In this document: positions 35,139-43,699 of the stretch, piece by piece
Numbering within the stretch: position 1 is the first letter of the stretch
Layout of the letters: each line of letters opens with the position of its first letter
Notes under the pieces: model-generated
The model's input: the letters and a program-made list of their open reading frames with translations, nothing else
What the model was told of the DNA's origin: nothing
Database searches by the model: none
Source: Rhodospirillales bacterium
Lineage (GTDB): Bacteria > Pseudomonadota > Alphaproteobacteria > Micavibrionales > Micavibrionaceae
Length of the DNA stretch: 64,000 nt
Assembly: GCA_020638395.1 (NCBI GenBank)
Contig: JACKIP010000005.1
Location: forward strand, 69,925-133,924
Direction of reading: 5' to 3'
Position numbers and translations under genes: made by a program

Positions 35139-37460
35139 ATGTCGAACACGGTTAAAAAATCTCTCCGGACAACCGTTTATACAACGGCTCTGACAATAGC
35201 CCTGATGTCATCGGGAACGGGGCAGGCCGGAAGCATCAATACATCTCCCATGGAGCTGATGCCGCGGGGTGTCTGGTCTGTGAGCAAAGCCGGTGGAGCG
35301 CATCCCTATTGCACCCTTTCAAGACAATACGATAAGAATATCATGCTGACTCTGGCGGAAAATGACGAGCAGAGCATGACGTTTGCGCTGGATTTTCAGA
35401 AGGAACGGTTTGAGCCCGCCAGCACCTATAACATCATTCTCGCCACAGATAACGGGGATAGCCGCAGCTACGATTCGTCTCCGGTCAATGAGTCGGCCTT
35501 TGTGATTCGAATCAAGGATGATGCGGATTTTTACAAAAGCCTATGGAGCAGTCATGCGCTGTCTGTTGCGGTTAACACCGAAAATTATACCTTCCGGACA
35601 GCCGATTTTATTGACGGAAAAACACAAATCGCGACGTGTTTATCATCTTTAGCTCCAGCTATAAAGCAAACGCCGGAGTCCCCTGCCACGGGTCCGGTTC
35701 CGGATATCAGCCATGTTCCGGTTTCCACAAGTCAGACGACGGAAGCGCGGCGGGCAGTGCAAATTCCGGAGACGTCCTCTCTCGGTGAGACGGCTTCCAT
35801 ACCGCAGGATGGTGCAGAGGCGGACACAACCACTTTGACACCATCTCTGAATGCAACATTCTTTGCTGAATTTGAGCGGTTACGGCATGAAAATGCCCGG
35901 TTGCGTGAAACTCTGGAGACGGCGGAGCAGATAGCACAGCAAAAGGTTGTAGCGGACGATCACATGATCTCGATCAGCCGGGAAGAATACGCTGCGCTCA
36001 AACAGGCGCAAACCACTATGCAAGAGCAAATCACAGCGCTGCAACGTGAAAACAAGGAGTTAAAAGACGGACAGGCGGAGTCTGTTTCTGCCCTCGGTCA
36101 GAAAGATGCCGAATCATCCCGGCAGATGATGGCGGTTTTGTCCGAAAATACCGCTTTGAGAAACGACGTGTCGGATCAGAAACGGCAATTGGCCGATACG
36201 CGCAAAGCTTTGACATTGGCGGAATTGAAAATACAGGATTACCAGCAGGTTCAACAAAAGGTTGCGGCAGGGACCTATGATTCGGCCCCTGCGGCACAGA
36301 CTTATGCGGCCCTTGAAAAGGTTGAAGACCTGGCTCCGGCGGCGGGGGATGATACCGCTATGTCGGATGAACTGGCGGCTCTCAAGCGCCGTAACGAGGA
36401 GCAAGAGATGGAAATGCGGCGGATGGTGGAGGATATGGCCAACGAACGCAAGGCATTCGACGCAGAGAAGGCACGTCTGGAAACAATGCTGTTTGATCCG
36501 GCTCTGACATCAAAGGAACAGATTGCTTATGTTGCCCGGCTGGAAGAAGAGCTGGCTCTGGCGAATAAGGCACTGGGTGAACAAAACCCTGCGGCTGCCG
36601 CGAATCTGGCGCTGTCGTCTTCCCGGAAAAGGTCTTTGCTGCCATCTCCAAATTCGATGAATCTCTCCGGTCAGATTGACCTGAAGGAAATGGGCGAGGA
36701 AATTACCCGGCTGCGCAATGAAATTGAGCGTTTGCGCCGCTTGTCGGTCACGCCGCAGGTTGAAAAAGTCGAGGCACGGGAATCCACGATCATTATGTCC
36801 AGCCCTCAGCCCAAGATCGCGCAAATGGCCACAGATAAAGGACAAAAGGTTGATGTCATTGTCGCAAATGATAACAAATCCGCAGTTTCCGCTCAGGCGT
36901 CAACTCTTGCACCTGAGCCCTCACAAGCAGCGATAGAACCTTCTGCTTCTGCCGTTGTGGCAGAACAAAAACCGGCACCGGTGGCTCAGAAAATATCTAC
37001 CCCGCCGCACCCCTCTCCGTCTTTGACGCAAGAAGCGCAGGATAAATCTCCGGAATCGTTCCTGTTGGCGGTGATGCAGGAAGTTGATTCCAATCTAAGG
37101 GTTACCAGCCGCGACGATTCGACGATTTTCTGGATTTCAGATGCGGTTGAAGGCACACTGGTCCGCAAAACGCTGGAAACAGAAAAATTTGAGGACTCGG
37201 TGAACGGAATGATAACAAACCTTAAAAACAAATGTCCCGTTCCAATGACGATAGATCCTCTGCTCCTGCGGAAGGGAGATCAGGGAAGTCTGTATGCCTA
37301 TGATGCGGATTGCGGGACGACGACAATCAGCCTGCTGTTTTATTCCAATGACGGAAAAACCTTATCGGCGATCTCATACGGAGCACCCAAAGAAGGACGT
37401 CCGGATCTGGAGAAAAAGCGGGAACGCCTGATGGACCTCCTGATGGATACTCTGGCGTGA
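35139..37460 (+). CDS. Large exported coiled-coil protein of unknown function
   Basis: 773 residues from ATG 35139; an upstream TTG reading adds 22 unlikely residues. Signal peptide (1-30, ending GTGQAG), an N-terminal beta domain (about 35-150) with a cysteine pair, a Pro/Thr linker, long coiled coils (about 220-330 and 350-570), a second Ala/Pro linker, and a C-terminal domain of about 140 residues starting SFLLAVMQEVDSNLRV, also with a cysteine pair. It should be periplasmic. The fold is reminiscent of envelope scaffold proteins but I match no family. It stands alone as a unit. Confidence 0.7.
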   Translation: MSNTVKKSLRTTVYTTALTIALMSSGTGQAGSINTSPMELMPRGVWSVSKAGGAHPYCTLSRQYDKNIMLTLAENDEQSMTFALDFQKERFEPASTYNIILATDNGDSRSYDSSPVNESAFVIRIKDDADFYKSLWSSHALSVAVNTENYTFRTADFIDGKTQIATCLSSLAPAIKQTPESPATGPVPDISHVPVSTSQTTEARRAVQIPETSSLGETASIPQDGAEADTTTLTPSLNATFFAEFERLRHENARLRETLETAEQIAQQKVVADDHMISISREEYAALKQAQTTMQEQITALQRENKELKDGQAESVSALGQKDAESSRQMMAVLSENTALRNDVSDQKRQLADTRKALTLAELKIQDYQQVQQKVAAGTYDSAPAAQTYAALEKVEDLAPAAGDDTAMSDELAALKRRNEEQEMEMRRMVEDMANERKAFDAEKARLETMLFDPALTSKEQIAYVARLEEELALANKALGEQNPAAAANLALSSSRKRSLLPSPNSMNLSGQIDLKEMGEEITRLRNEIERLRRLSVTPQVEKVEARESTIIMSSPQPKIAQMATDKGQKVDVIVANDNKSAVSAQASTLAPEPSQAAIEPSASAVVAEQKPAPVAQKISTPPHPSPSLTQEAQDKSPESFLLAVMQEVDSNLRVTSRDDSTIFWISDAVEGTLVRKTLETEKFEDSVNGMITNLKNKCPVPMTIDPLLLRKGDQGSLYAYDADCGTTTISLLFYSNDGKTLSAISYGAPKEGRPDLEKKRERLMDLLMDTLA

Positions 37461-37542
37461 TGAAATTTCTTTGATTCTTTGTCTCTGCGCGCCTGTATTG
37501 TTATATTCTCTAGAGCTCCATCCGTGTGATCCTATGGATTTT

Positions 37543-37672
37543 TAACCGCAGAGGCGCAGGGCACGCAGAGAGTATTCCCCCCTTGGCGACCTTTGCGCTT
37601 CATAGCGTTCTTTGCGTGAACGATGAAACGATAGATTCTGAACCGCAAAGTAAGACAAAGTAAAACAAAGTT
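37543..37672. repeat. R3 dispersed repeat, copy 2
   Basis: Begins AACCGCAGAGGCGCAGG, a sequence type widespread between bacterial genes, and contains GCGTGAACGATGAAAC and the 33 bases 37640-37672 identical to 11319-11351. It is the left part of a 532-base repeat-filled gap (37461-37992) between two convergent genes. Confidence 0.65.
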
Positions 37673-37688
37673 TGTCTCTCGAACTCTC

Positions 37689-37734
37689 CACAAAAGCCCG
37701 GACTTGTCATCCTGAGCCGCAGGCGAAGGATCTT
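37689..37734. repeat. R2 repeat, half copy
   Basis: CACAAAAGCCCGGACTTGTC and the core GTCATCCTGAGCCGC...AAGGATCTT, with no second arm. It directly abuts R1 copy C, which starts at the TATAGT. Confidence 0.55.
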
Positions 37735-37881
37735 ATAGTGCTTTTGCTTAATTTTAGGACACCTTGTGCCCCGTCATTGCACGCGTTTTTCTGTCCGTAA
37801 GGATACAGAAAAAATGCGTGTAATCCATTACTTATCGACATATGGATTACACGGACTTTCTTCGAAAGCCGTGTAATGACG
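37734..37881 (+). repeat. R1 double-hairpin repeat, copy C (diverged stems)
   Basis: Leader TATAGTGCTTTTGCTTAATT matches copies A and B. The core (37771-37881) keeps CCGTCATT...AATGACG and ATCCAT/ATGGAT. Its hairpins have different sequence but still pair: CACGC...TTTTTCTGT with ACAGAAAAA...GCGTG, and ATTACACGG...CTTTC with GAAAG...CCGTGTAAT. Confidence 0.7.
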
Positions 37882-37948
37882 AAATTGAGGGGGACAAGCC
37901 GTTCGTGCGTTTCACCGCGAGAGACGCACGCAGAGATTGCAGAGAAAG

Positions 37949-37980
37949 AACTTTGTTTTACTTTGTCTTACTTTTGTTTC
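37949..37980. repeat. R3 repeat, inverted partial copy
   Basis: Reverse complement shares 25 consecutive bases with the 3' part of the 33-base unit at 37640-37672. With that copy it forms an inverted pair around R2-half and R1 copy C. Confidence 0.6.
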
Positions 37981-37992
37981 AACACATTAGGA

Positions 37993-38982
37993 TTAAGCCT
38001 GCGCCCGTAACTTCAGGCACACACCCTTATAGCTTTCGGAAATCGCCGCCATCGCCAACGGTTTGATGATGGCCGGCTCAAACTCCGGCTCTTCACCGCC
38101 GGAGGCGACCGCAATCATACGTCCCGCCGCTTTGGCGCACGCCGCCGCATGATCCTGCAAATCGCGGAGCGGGAGACAGGATAAAAGCTTTTCGGCATAG
38201 GATTCGACGCTACACATCATTTCCCACGGAGGATTCGGCGGCAAATCATTTGCGGCCAGCCCGAATCTCCAGTCAGATCCGGCGGGCGTTCCATAGCGCA
38301 CCGCTTCCTGCGTCATAATATGAACAATCGAATCGAGATGGTCCGGAATATCGGCCCCGAAAAACAGCATGCACTTATCGCTTTCCAGAGATTGTGCCAG
38401 CTTGTGCCCAGCCAGGGCAGACAGGCCGACAACGGCATCCTGCACGGTCCAGCCCCATCCTCCGATCATTTCTTCAATCACAACGTCGCAAAGCTCCTGC
38501 GCCGCCACTTCAAAGGCCATATAGCGCACGGTCATTTCGAACAGAGTATTGTACAAACTCCCCCGCGACAGGCCATCCCGCTCCCACAATAAAAGAGACT
38601 GCGCGGTAAATGTTTCGATGAAGCTGCGGAATTCATGCGAGCATTCCAGCCAGTCTTCGAATATTTCGCGGGCCAGCAACCGCCCCTGCTCTGCCTGACA
38701 ATCAAGAATACATGGGTGCGGGGCGAGAATGCTTGCATGCTGGTCTAAGTCTTTCGTCATATCCAACCTCTTTGCAATCATATGCAATGTATGGACCAGA
38801 CCTTGCTCTGGCTCTTCGAACAGAAGTAATGTTTCGACCAGCAATCCGGACAGAATCAGCAGAGCGTCCTGTGTATCCACGCGCTCGGACGTCGGCGCGG
38901 AGAAAGCAAACAGACTCGCCTGCAATTGACCCAGTAACGCGGTCTTTTCAGTATGATACATCATCGTTGTGAAGATTGCCAT
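37993..38982 (-). CDS. Hypothetical helical protein
   Basis: 329 residues, mostly predicted helix, without signal peptide or membrane segment. No family recognised. The text is rich in Leu, Ala and Glu, with a single Trp-rich turn (IGGWGWTVQDAV, about residue 185). GGAA lies seven bases before the ATG, and the reading frame has the codon pattern of its neighbours. Followed 88 bases upstream, on the same strand, by the SH3-domain gene. Confidence 0.65.
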   Translation of the reverse strand: MAIFTTMMYHTEKTALLGQLQASLFAFSAPTSERVDTQDALLILSGLLVETLLLFEEPEQGLVHTLHMIAKRLDMTKDLDQHASILAPHPCILDCQAEQGRLLAREIFEDWLECSHEFRSFIETFTAQSLLLWERDGLSRGSLYNTLFEMTVRYMAFEVAAQELCDVVIEEMIGGWGWTVQDAVVGLSALAGHKLAQSLESDKCMLFFGADIPDHLDSIVHIMTQEAVRYGTPAGSDWRFGLAANDLPPNPPWEMMCSVESYAEKLLSCLPLRDLQDHAAACAKAAGRMIAVASGGEEPEFEPAIIKPLAMAAISESYKGVCLKLRAQA

Positions 38983-39071
38983 ATCGTTCCGCTATGACTT
39001 CGGCGGCCCGCTTATCGCAATGTGAATTAGAGGTTGAACAGAATGCAGCGAACGCCACATATAATAAGAGT

Positions 39072-39572
39072 CTAATCAATAATTTCGTGGTCGTAAATGC
39101 CCCACAAGTATTTTCTTTCAATCCATCCCGTGATTCCCTGCGAACTCCCCCGGCAAGACATCTCAGTGCATTCTTTCAGAAACAAAATCGCCCCCGGCTC
39201 TATTCGTGCAATTTTTTGCGACTCCGGAGACATGGCACGGGTCAGCCAGATCTGCTGATCCGGAGAAATTCCCATGACCAACGCCGTCCGCCGCGCACTC
39301 AGCAAGCCTTTATAGACCCAGCCGGAATATCCCTCCCGGTCCTGTACCTTGCGCCAGTGCTCAAATTCCCGGACGATCTCGACCGGGTAGCCGTTGCGGT
39401 GATAGACCCACTTGACCGGATACTGTTTTCCCGGTCCAGCCCGGAAATAAACTTCTTCAGAAGATAATGAGGCAAACCGCGGCACCGTCTGAACCTCCTC
39501 TGCGGAAGCAGGCCCGAAGGAAAAACAGCAGAGAAAAACAAAAAAGGCGATAAAATAAGGCATTGAAGTCAT
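39072..39572 (-). CDS. Bacterial SH3 domain protein (SH3_4 type)
   Basis: 166 residues. Signal peptide (1-24, ending ASAEE), then two SH3-like repeats. The first contains VYFRAGPGKQYPVKWVYHRN, EHWRKVQDREGYSGWVYKGLL, the hallmark of the alphaproteobacterial SH3_4 family; the second is more diverged and has a CTEMSC cysteine pair. Periplasmic; such domains bind wall or protein ligands. Stands between the helical hypothetical gene and the divergent dusA. Confidence 0.82.
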   Translation of the reverse strand: MTSMPYFIAFFVFLCCFSFGPASAEEVQTVPRFASLSSEEVYFRAGPGKQYPVKWVYHRNGYPVEIVREFEHWRKVQDREGYSGWVYKGLLSARRTALVMGISPDQQIWLTRAMSPESQKIARIEPGAILFLKECTEMSCRGSSQGITGWIERKYLWGIYDHEIID

Positions 39573-39621
39573 AACGTCATTTGATTATGTGATGGATTGG
39601 TATAGTACAATAGATTTTGCG

Positions 39622-40617
39622 ATGATAAAAACACCAAATAAGCCTCTGTCCCGATTCTCTGTTGCACCAATGATGGATTGGACGGACCGCCATTGCCGCT
39701 TTTTTCACCGCCTGCTGAATCCTGAGATCGTACTCTATACAGAAATGGTCACAACCGGCGCTTTGCTGAACGGCGATCCGGAGCGGTTTCTAAGATACAA
39801 TACCACCGAGCACCCGGTTATCCTGCAACTGGGAGGCTCCGACCCTGAAGAGCTGGCACAGGCTGCCCGATATGCGGAAAAATATGGGTATGACGGCATT
39901 AACCTGAATTGCGGCTGCCCGTCGGAACGGGTTCAAAAGGGCGCATTCGGAGCCTGCCTGATGGCCGAACCGGATCTGGTCGCGCAGTGCATAACCCGTA
40001 TGAGGGACAGCACTTCCCTGCCCGTCTCCATCAAATGTCGGATTGGCATTGATGAGTCAGACTCCTATGAATTTCTGGAGGACTTTGTCACCAAAACACA
40101 CGCCGCCGGGTGCGATACCTATATTGTGCACGCCCGCAAAGCCTGGTTGAAAGGCTTAAGCCCAAAGGAAAACCGCGAAATCCCTCCTCTGGACTATCCC
40201 CGCGTGTACCGCCTGAAAGAAGAGCACCCGGATTTAAGCATTCACCTCAACGGCGGTATCTGCACGCTGGAAGATATGACAACGCCCCTCAACATGTGTG
40301 ACGGGGTTATGATCGGGCGCGAAGCCTATCATAATCCATGGTTTCTAAGGCGTCTGGCAGAGCAATTCACCCCCGCAACCGCTCCCCATCATTCCCGCGC
40401 TGAAATTGTCATTCAAATGATGGACTATGCCGCACGGGAGTACCGGGAGTTTGATACGCCCCTCCATTCCATCACTCGCCATATGATGGGACTTTATCAT
40501 GGGATGCACGGCGCACGCGCCTGGCGGCAACACCTCTCAAATGTTTCCCGTCACGCGCAAAATAACCCACTCTTTGTACTGGATTTTCTTAATTCTGAGT
40601 GTATGCTGACTGAATAA
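39622..40617 (+). CDS. dusA: tRNA-dihydrouridine(20/20a) synthase DusA
   Basis: 331 residues from ATG 39622 (MIKTPNKPLSRFSVAPMMDW); a GTG 33 bases earlier is less likely. TIM-barrel flavoenzyme with the FMN motif SVAPMMDWTDRHCR, catalytic Cys in FGACLMAEP, NLNCGCPSERVQKGAFG, and IVHARKAWLKGLSPKENREIPPLDY, which is the DusA form. It reduces U20 and U20a in the tRNA D-loop with NADPH. Single gene. Confidence 0.95.
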   Translation: MIKTPNKPLSRFSVAPMMDWTDRHCRFFHRLLNPEIVLYTEMVTTGALLNGDPERFLRYNTTEHPVILQLGGSDPEELAQAARYAEKYGYDGINLNCGCPSERVQKGAFGACLMAEPDLVAQCITRMRDSTSLPVSIKCRIGIDESDSYEFLEDFVTKTHAAGCDTYIVHARKAWLKGLSPKENREIPPLDYPRVYRLKEEHPDLSIHLNGGICTLEDMTTPLNMCDGVMIGREAYHNPWFLRRLAEQFTPATAPHHSRAEIVIQMMDYAAREYREFDTPLHSITRHMMGLYHGMHGARAWRQHLSNVSRHAQNNPLFVLDFLNSECMLTE

Positions 40618-40683
40618 CTTGCCGCCGGTAAATTTTATCTTTATCTTAACATTTAAAGATTAGTGTGGGACCTATACGAAAAA

Positions 40684-41265
40684 ATGACATGGCAAATACT
40701 CGATAAACCAAGAACGCTCCGGATTATTGGTGCCGTAAAAGCGAATGGGCTGGGAAATCTGTTTGATCCTGCGACAACGGAAGCGCGCGTCCGCACCTTG
40801 CCATTTTATCGCAACATCAAGCTTTACAGACTGACCAACTACGCGACCCTGCCCGCTTTTTCCCTGTTTTATCTGGGAGATGATGAGAATTACACCTATC
40901 TGGATGGCGGATTCGAAGGCATTCGATTCTACAACACCGAACAAAATCTGATTCTCAATAAAGAGACAGTTCTTCCTTACCTCGATTTTTATTTTATTTT
41001 TGTTGCCATGGATGCTGGGGAAATCGGAATTCTCGGAGCACGGGATCAGTATCACATTCTTGAAGAGTTTCCATCGGAAACCGAAGTCAAATTCGATGCC
41101 GAGCGGAATCTGTTTATGATTAAAATCCCTCTGTATTTTGACGGCAGCCTGATGATCGGCTCGATAGAGATCACCTCCGAAGGCGTGGTTACGATTACGG
41201 ACACCAAGATGTCCATGCAGGCACAGGGACGGCAGGCCCTTTACGAAACAACGACAGACTACTAA
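40684..41265 (+). CDS. Hypothetical protein
   Basis: 193 residues from the ATG; a GTG at 40663 would add seven. No signal peptide or membrane helix. The protein is beta-rich, with many aromatic residues (NIKLYRLTNYATLPAFSLFY, YLDFYFIFVAM). I recognise no family. It is followed after 31 bases by another unknown gene and then a 40-codon gene and a terminator, so the three probably form one operon. Confidence 0.6.
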   Translation: MTWQILDKPRTLRIIGAVKANGLGNLFDPATTEARVRTLPFYRNIKLYRLTNYATLPAFSLFYLGDDENYTYLDGGFEGIRFYNTEQNLILNKETVLPYLDFYFIFVAMDAGEIGILGARDQYHILEEFPSETEVKFDAERNLFMIKIPLYFDGSLMIGSIEITSEGVVTITDTKMSMQAQGRQALYETTTDY

Positions 41266-41296
41266 TTGATACAAATAAAGATTATAGTACGCAAAG

Positions 41297-41917
41297 ATGA
41301 TGAACGACGACTTTAAAAACAAGAACGGGACAGAATCGCTTAACTCCCCCTACTCTCACCTTTCCAGCACCTTTGCCAGAAAGGATCTGAAGGAGGAGGA
41401 TAATCAGTACACCCTGAGCGATGCAGAGCCTTTGATAAAAAAACTGAAAAGTAAATTGCGGGAGAGTCAAACCGGCGCACGGCTGCTGGATGTCGCGGAA
41501 TCACGCGGACTCAAAATTCATTTAATCAAAAGCAAGAAGCTGCAAAGTGCCGCAACTCCCAAGATGGAGTTGTTTCTGGCGGCCGAAGAAAAACAAACAG
41601 AGCCTTATATGATCCAGATTCTGGAATTTGGGGGCGCATTACGTGAAATAGAACAACTTCTTCTGGGATACCGCATTCCGGATGACGGCGCAGACCCGCT
41701 GGAACGCGCCAATATTGCGCACACAAAATTCCTTGACAAGATTGTGTACATGTGTAAAATAGGCTTAGATCTGGAAGTTTTATATTCGGACGATGTAAAA
41801 AAAGCAATTGACGCTTTTGGTTACGAGGATATATATAATGCCCAGAAACAGGCTTTGGGTGAGGATGTGGTCAGAGATATTTATCTGGAAGCACAAAAAT
41901 CCGAAGTCGCAGATTGA
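41297..41917 (+). CDS. Hypothetical protein
   Basis: 206 residues, charged, probably cytoplasmic. The middle, ESQTGARLLDVAESRGLKIHLIKSKKL, is followed by a helical stretch with IAHTKFLDKIVYMCKIGLDL. No family recognised with confidence; the first stretch resembles the start of small metallopeptidase-like domains, but no HExxH motif is present. Second gene of a three-gene unit ending at the terminator at 42.1 kb. Confidence 0.6.
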   Translation: MMNDDFKNKNGTESLNSPYSHLSSTFARKDLKEEDNQYTLSDAEPLIKKLKSKLRESQTGARLLDVAESRGLKIHLIKSKKLQSAATPKMELFLAAEEKQTEPYMIQILEFGGALREIEQLLLGYRIPDDGADPLERANIAHTKFLDKIVYMCKIGLDLEVLYSDDVKKAIDAFGYEDIYNAQKQALGEDVVRDIYLEAQKSEVAD

Positions 41918-41943
41918 TGACACTTAAAAATGAGGGATTAACT

Positions 41944-42066
41944 ATGATCGTTACAACACGAGTACTAACAGCAGTAAGCAGAGACTTTGGCCTCCCTTCT
42001 CACCTGAAGCTTATCTCAGGTCTGAAAGTTGAAGTACCTGACGAAGCACATACTCTAGGACGTTAA
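41944..42066 (+). CDS. Small hypothetical protein, 40 residues
   Basis: It reads MIVTTRVLTAVSRDFGLPSH, LKLISGLKVEVPDEAHTLGR and stop. GAGGGA lies eight bases before the ATG, 26 bases after the preceding gene's end, and a strong terminator follows 28 bases after the stop. The position in an operon and the SD support translation. The function is unknown; the length suggests a small regulator or leader-like peptide. Confidence 0.5.
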   Translation: MIVTTRVLTAVSRDFGLPSHLKLISGLKVEVPDEAHTLGR

Positions 42067-42094
42067 CCTTTATTTCTTAAAAAAGACTTAACGG

Positions 42095-42122
42095 AAGGGC
42101 TTTTTTCTGAAAGCCCTTTTTT
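42095..42122 (+). terminator. Intrinsic terminator after the small-protein gene
   Basis: Stem AAGGGCTTT (42095-42103) with AAAGCCCTT (42110-42118), loop of six bases, followed by a T run to 42122. Ends the 40.7-42.1 kb operon. Confidence 0.85.
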
Positions 42123-42217
42123 GTGTGTCGGCAACGGCGCGACATGGTCGTTCTGCGTGGTCTCCTGACTTCCTTCGGACCGATAGTTTTTTATCGTCAC
42201 TTTAATAACAGGACGCT

Positions 42218-42362
42218 CGTCATTCCCCGGATTTTCCTTGCAAATCCGGGGGAAATCCATAAGCCCCTATAAACATCAATGGATTGCCTTAGAATTGTCT
42301 GCGACAACTCAGGCAATGACGGCTTAAAAGGTTGTCTCAAAGTTTTATTTAGAGCCACTATA
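42218..42362 (-). repeat. R1 double-hairpin repeat, copy D, inverted
   Basis: On the minus strand: leader from TATAGT at 42362, core 42218-42322 from CCGTCATTGCCTGA to AATGACG. Stems GAGTTGTC/GACAATTC and GGATTTGC/AAAATCC. Wobble pairs replace pairs of copies A and B. With the terminator it accounts for most of the 347-base gap 42067-42413; I see no gene there. Confidence 0.7.
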
Positions 42363-42413
42363 AAATTCGGTCAATAGACGCCACGCCTCCGCGTGACGCG
42401 ATGGTACCGCGCT

Positions 42414-43616
42414 CTACAGAGAAAGTCCTCTGGTTCCGTTTTGCCGGAAAGAGGTCTGATCCTCCAGAGAACAGGCCGCATTATACGGCAGGCGCACAGA
42501 CACGGTCGTCCCCTGTCCCACATGCGAATCAATATAGATATGCCCGCCGTGCAACTCCACCAGCTCTTTGCTGATAGCCAGCCCCAGACCAGCCCCCTCC
42601 TGATCCCGCGTATAACTCACCCGTGCTTGCTCAAACGGACGCATCACATAGGGTAATTTATTGGCGGCGATTCCAACCCCGTTATCAATTACCCGCAGCA
42701 GAACATAGTCGTCCCGGCCAAAGCACTGCACCTGAATCCGTCCGTCCGCCGAACTAAATTTCACCGCATTGGAGAGCAGATTGAGCAAAATCTGGGTTAA
42801 GGCCCGCCGGTCTGCCCGCAAATGAACGTTCGGGGTTTGCATATCGACGTTGATCTTTATTTTGCCGTCCTTGCAACGCCCTTTCATGATCTGCACGACC
42901 GAATGAATAACATCTTCTATATCAAGATCCTCGACGTACAGCTCGTAACGCCCGGCTTCTATTTTCGACATATCAAGAATATCCGAGATCAGATCGAGCA
43001 AATGCTCCCCGCTTTTTCGAATGCCAGAGACATATTCCTTGTATTTCGGGTGCCCCAAAGCGCCATACAGTTCTTTATCCATCATGTCGGAAAAGCCAAT
43101 GACCGCATTTAACGGCGTCCGCAACTCGTGACTCATATTTGCCAGAAACTGGGATTTCGCAGCATAGGCCCGCTCAACATCCTCCTTGGCCAGACGCAGT
43201 TCTTTTTCTTTCTGAATGCGGTCGGTAATGTCCTGCACAATCCCGTATAGCTCCGTGACATCTCCGTCATCATTCACGGCCAGACGCCCGACGCAGGACA
43301 CATGGCGAATCGTTCCATCCGGACGAATAATCCGGCAATCCATTTCGTAATCTTTTTGCGCCAGAATCGCCTGCTGGAACCCCTGCATCAGCAGGCCCAG
43401 ATCTTCGCGGTGCACCAGCTTTTTGATCTGATCGACGGTGGGGGTAAATTTATCACGCGAAACCCCGGCGATCCGGTATAGTTCATCCGACCAGATAATA
43501 TTCTGATCGTCCATAACCCAGTGCCAGTGCCCAACATGCGCAATCTCCTGCGACAGAGACAGAAGCCGTTCTGTATCCGGAGAGTCCTGCCGTTGTTTTT
43601 GAATGCGCCCAAACAT
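42414..43616 (-). CDS. PAS-domain sensor histidine kinase
   Basis: 400 residues, soluble. PAS/PAC domain (about 20-135, with WHWVMDDQNIIWSDELYRI and GIVQDITDRIQKE), then the dimerisation/phosphoacceptor domain, His in NMSHELRTPLNAVIGFSDMM (about residue 165), then HATPase_c with N box LLNLLSNAVKF, G1 DNGVGI and G2 GAGLGLAIS. The H box is of the PleC/DivJ-like alphaproteobacterial kind. No response regulator lies beside it. Input unknown. Confidence 0.9.
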   Translation of the reverse strand: MFGRIQKQRQDSPDTERLLSLSQEIAHVGHWHWVMDDQNIIWSDELYRIAGVSRDKFTPTVDQIKKLVHREDLGLLMQGFQQAILAQKDYEMDCRIIRPDGTIRHVSCVGRLAVNDDGDVTELYGIVQDITDRIQKEKELRLAKEDVERAYAAKSQFLANMSHELRTPLNAVIGFSDMMDKELYGALGHPKYKEYVSGIRKSGEHLLDLISDILDMSKIEAGRYELYVEDLDIEDVIHSVVQIMKGRCKDGKIKINVDMQTPNVHLRADRRALTQILLNLLSNAVKFSSADGRIQVQCFGRDDYVLLRVIDNGVGIAANKLPYVMRPFEQARVSYTRDQEGAGLGLAISKELVELHGGHIYIDSHVGQGTTVSVRLPYNAACSLEDQTSFRQNGTRGLSL

Positions 43617-43699
43617 TTATAAAAAGTCTTAACAAATCGTTAATGCTTTATATAAAATAAAACAGAAAAGAAAAAAAACCTAGAAAAATTATCGGGCCC

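Noticed and set aside
37842..38066. Open frame of 74 codons in the repeat-filled junction
   Set aside because: It is composed of R1 and R3 repeat sequence and runs into the end of the convergent gene.
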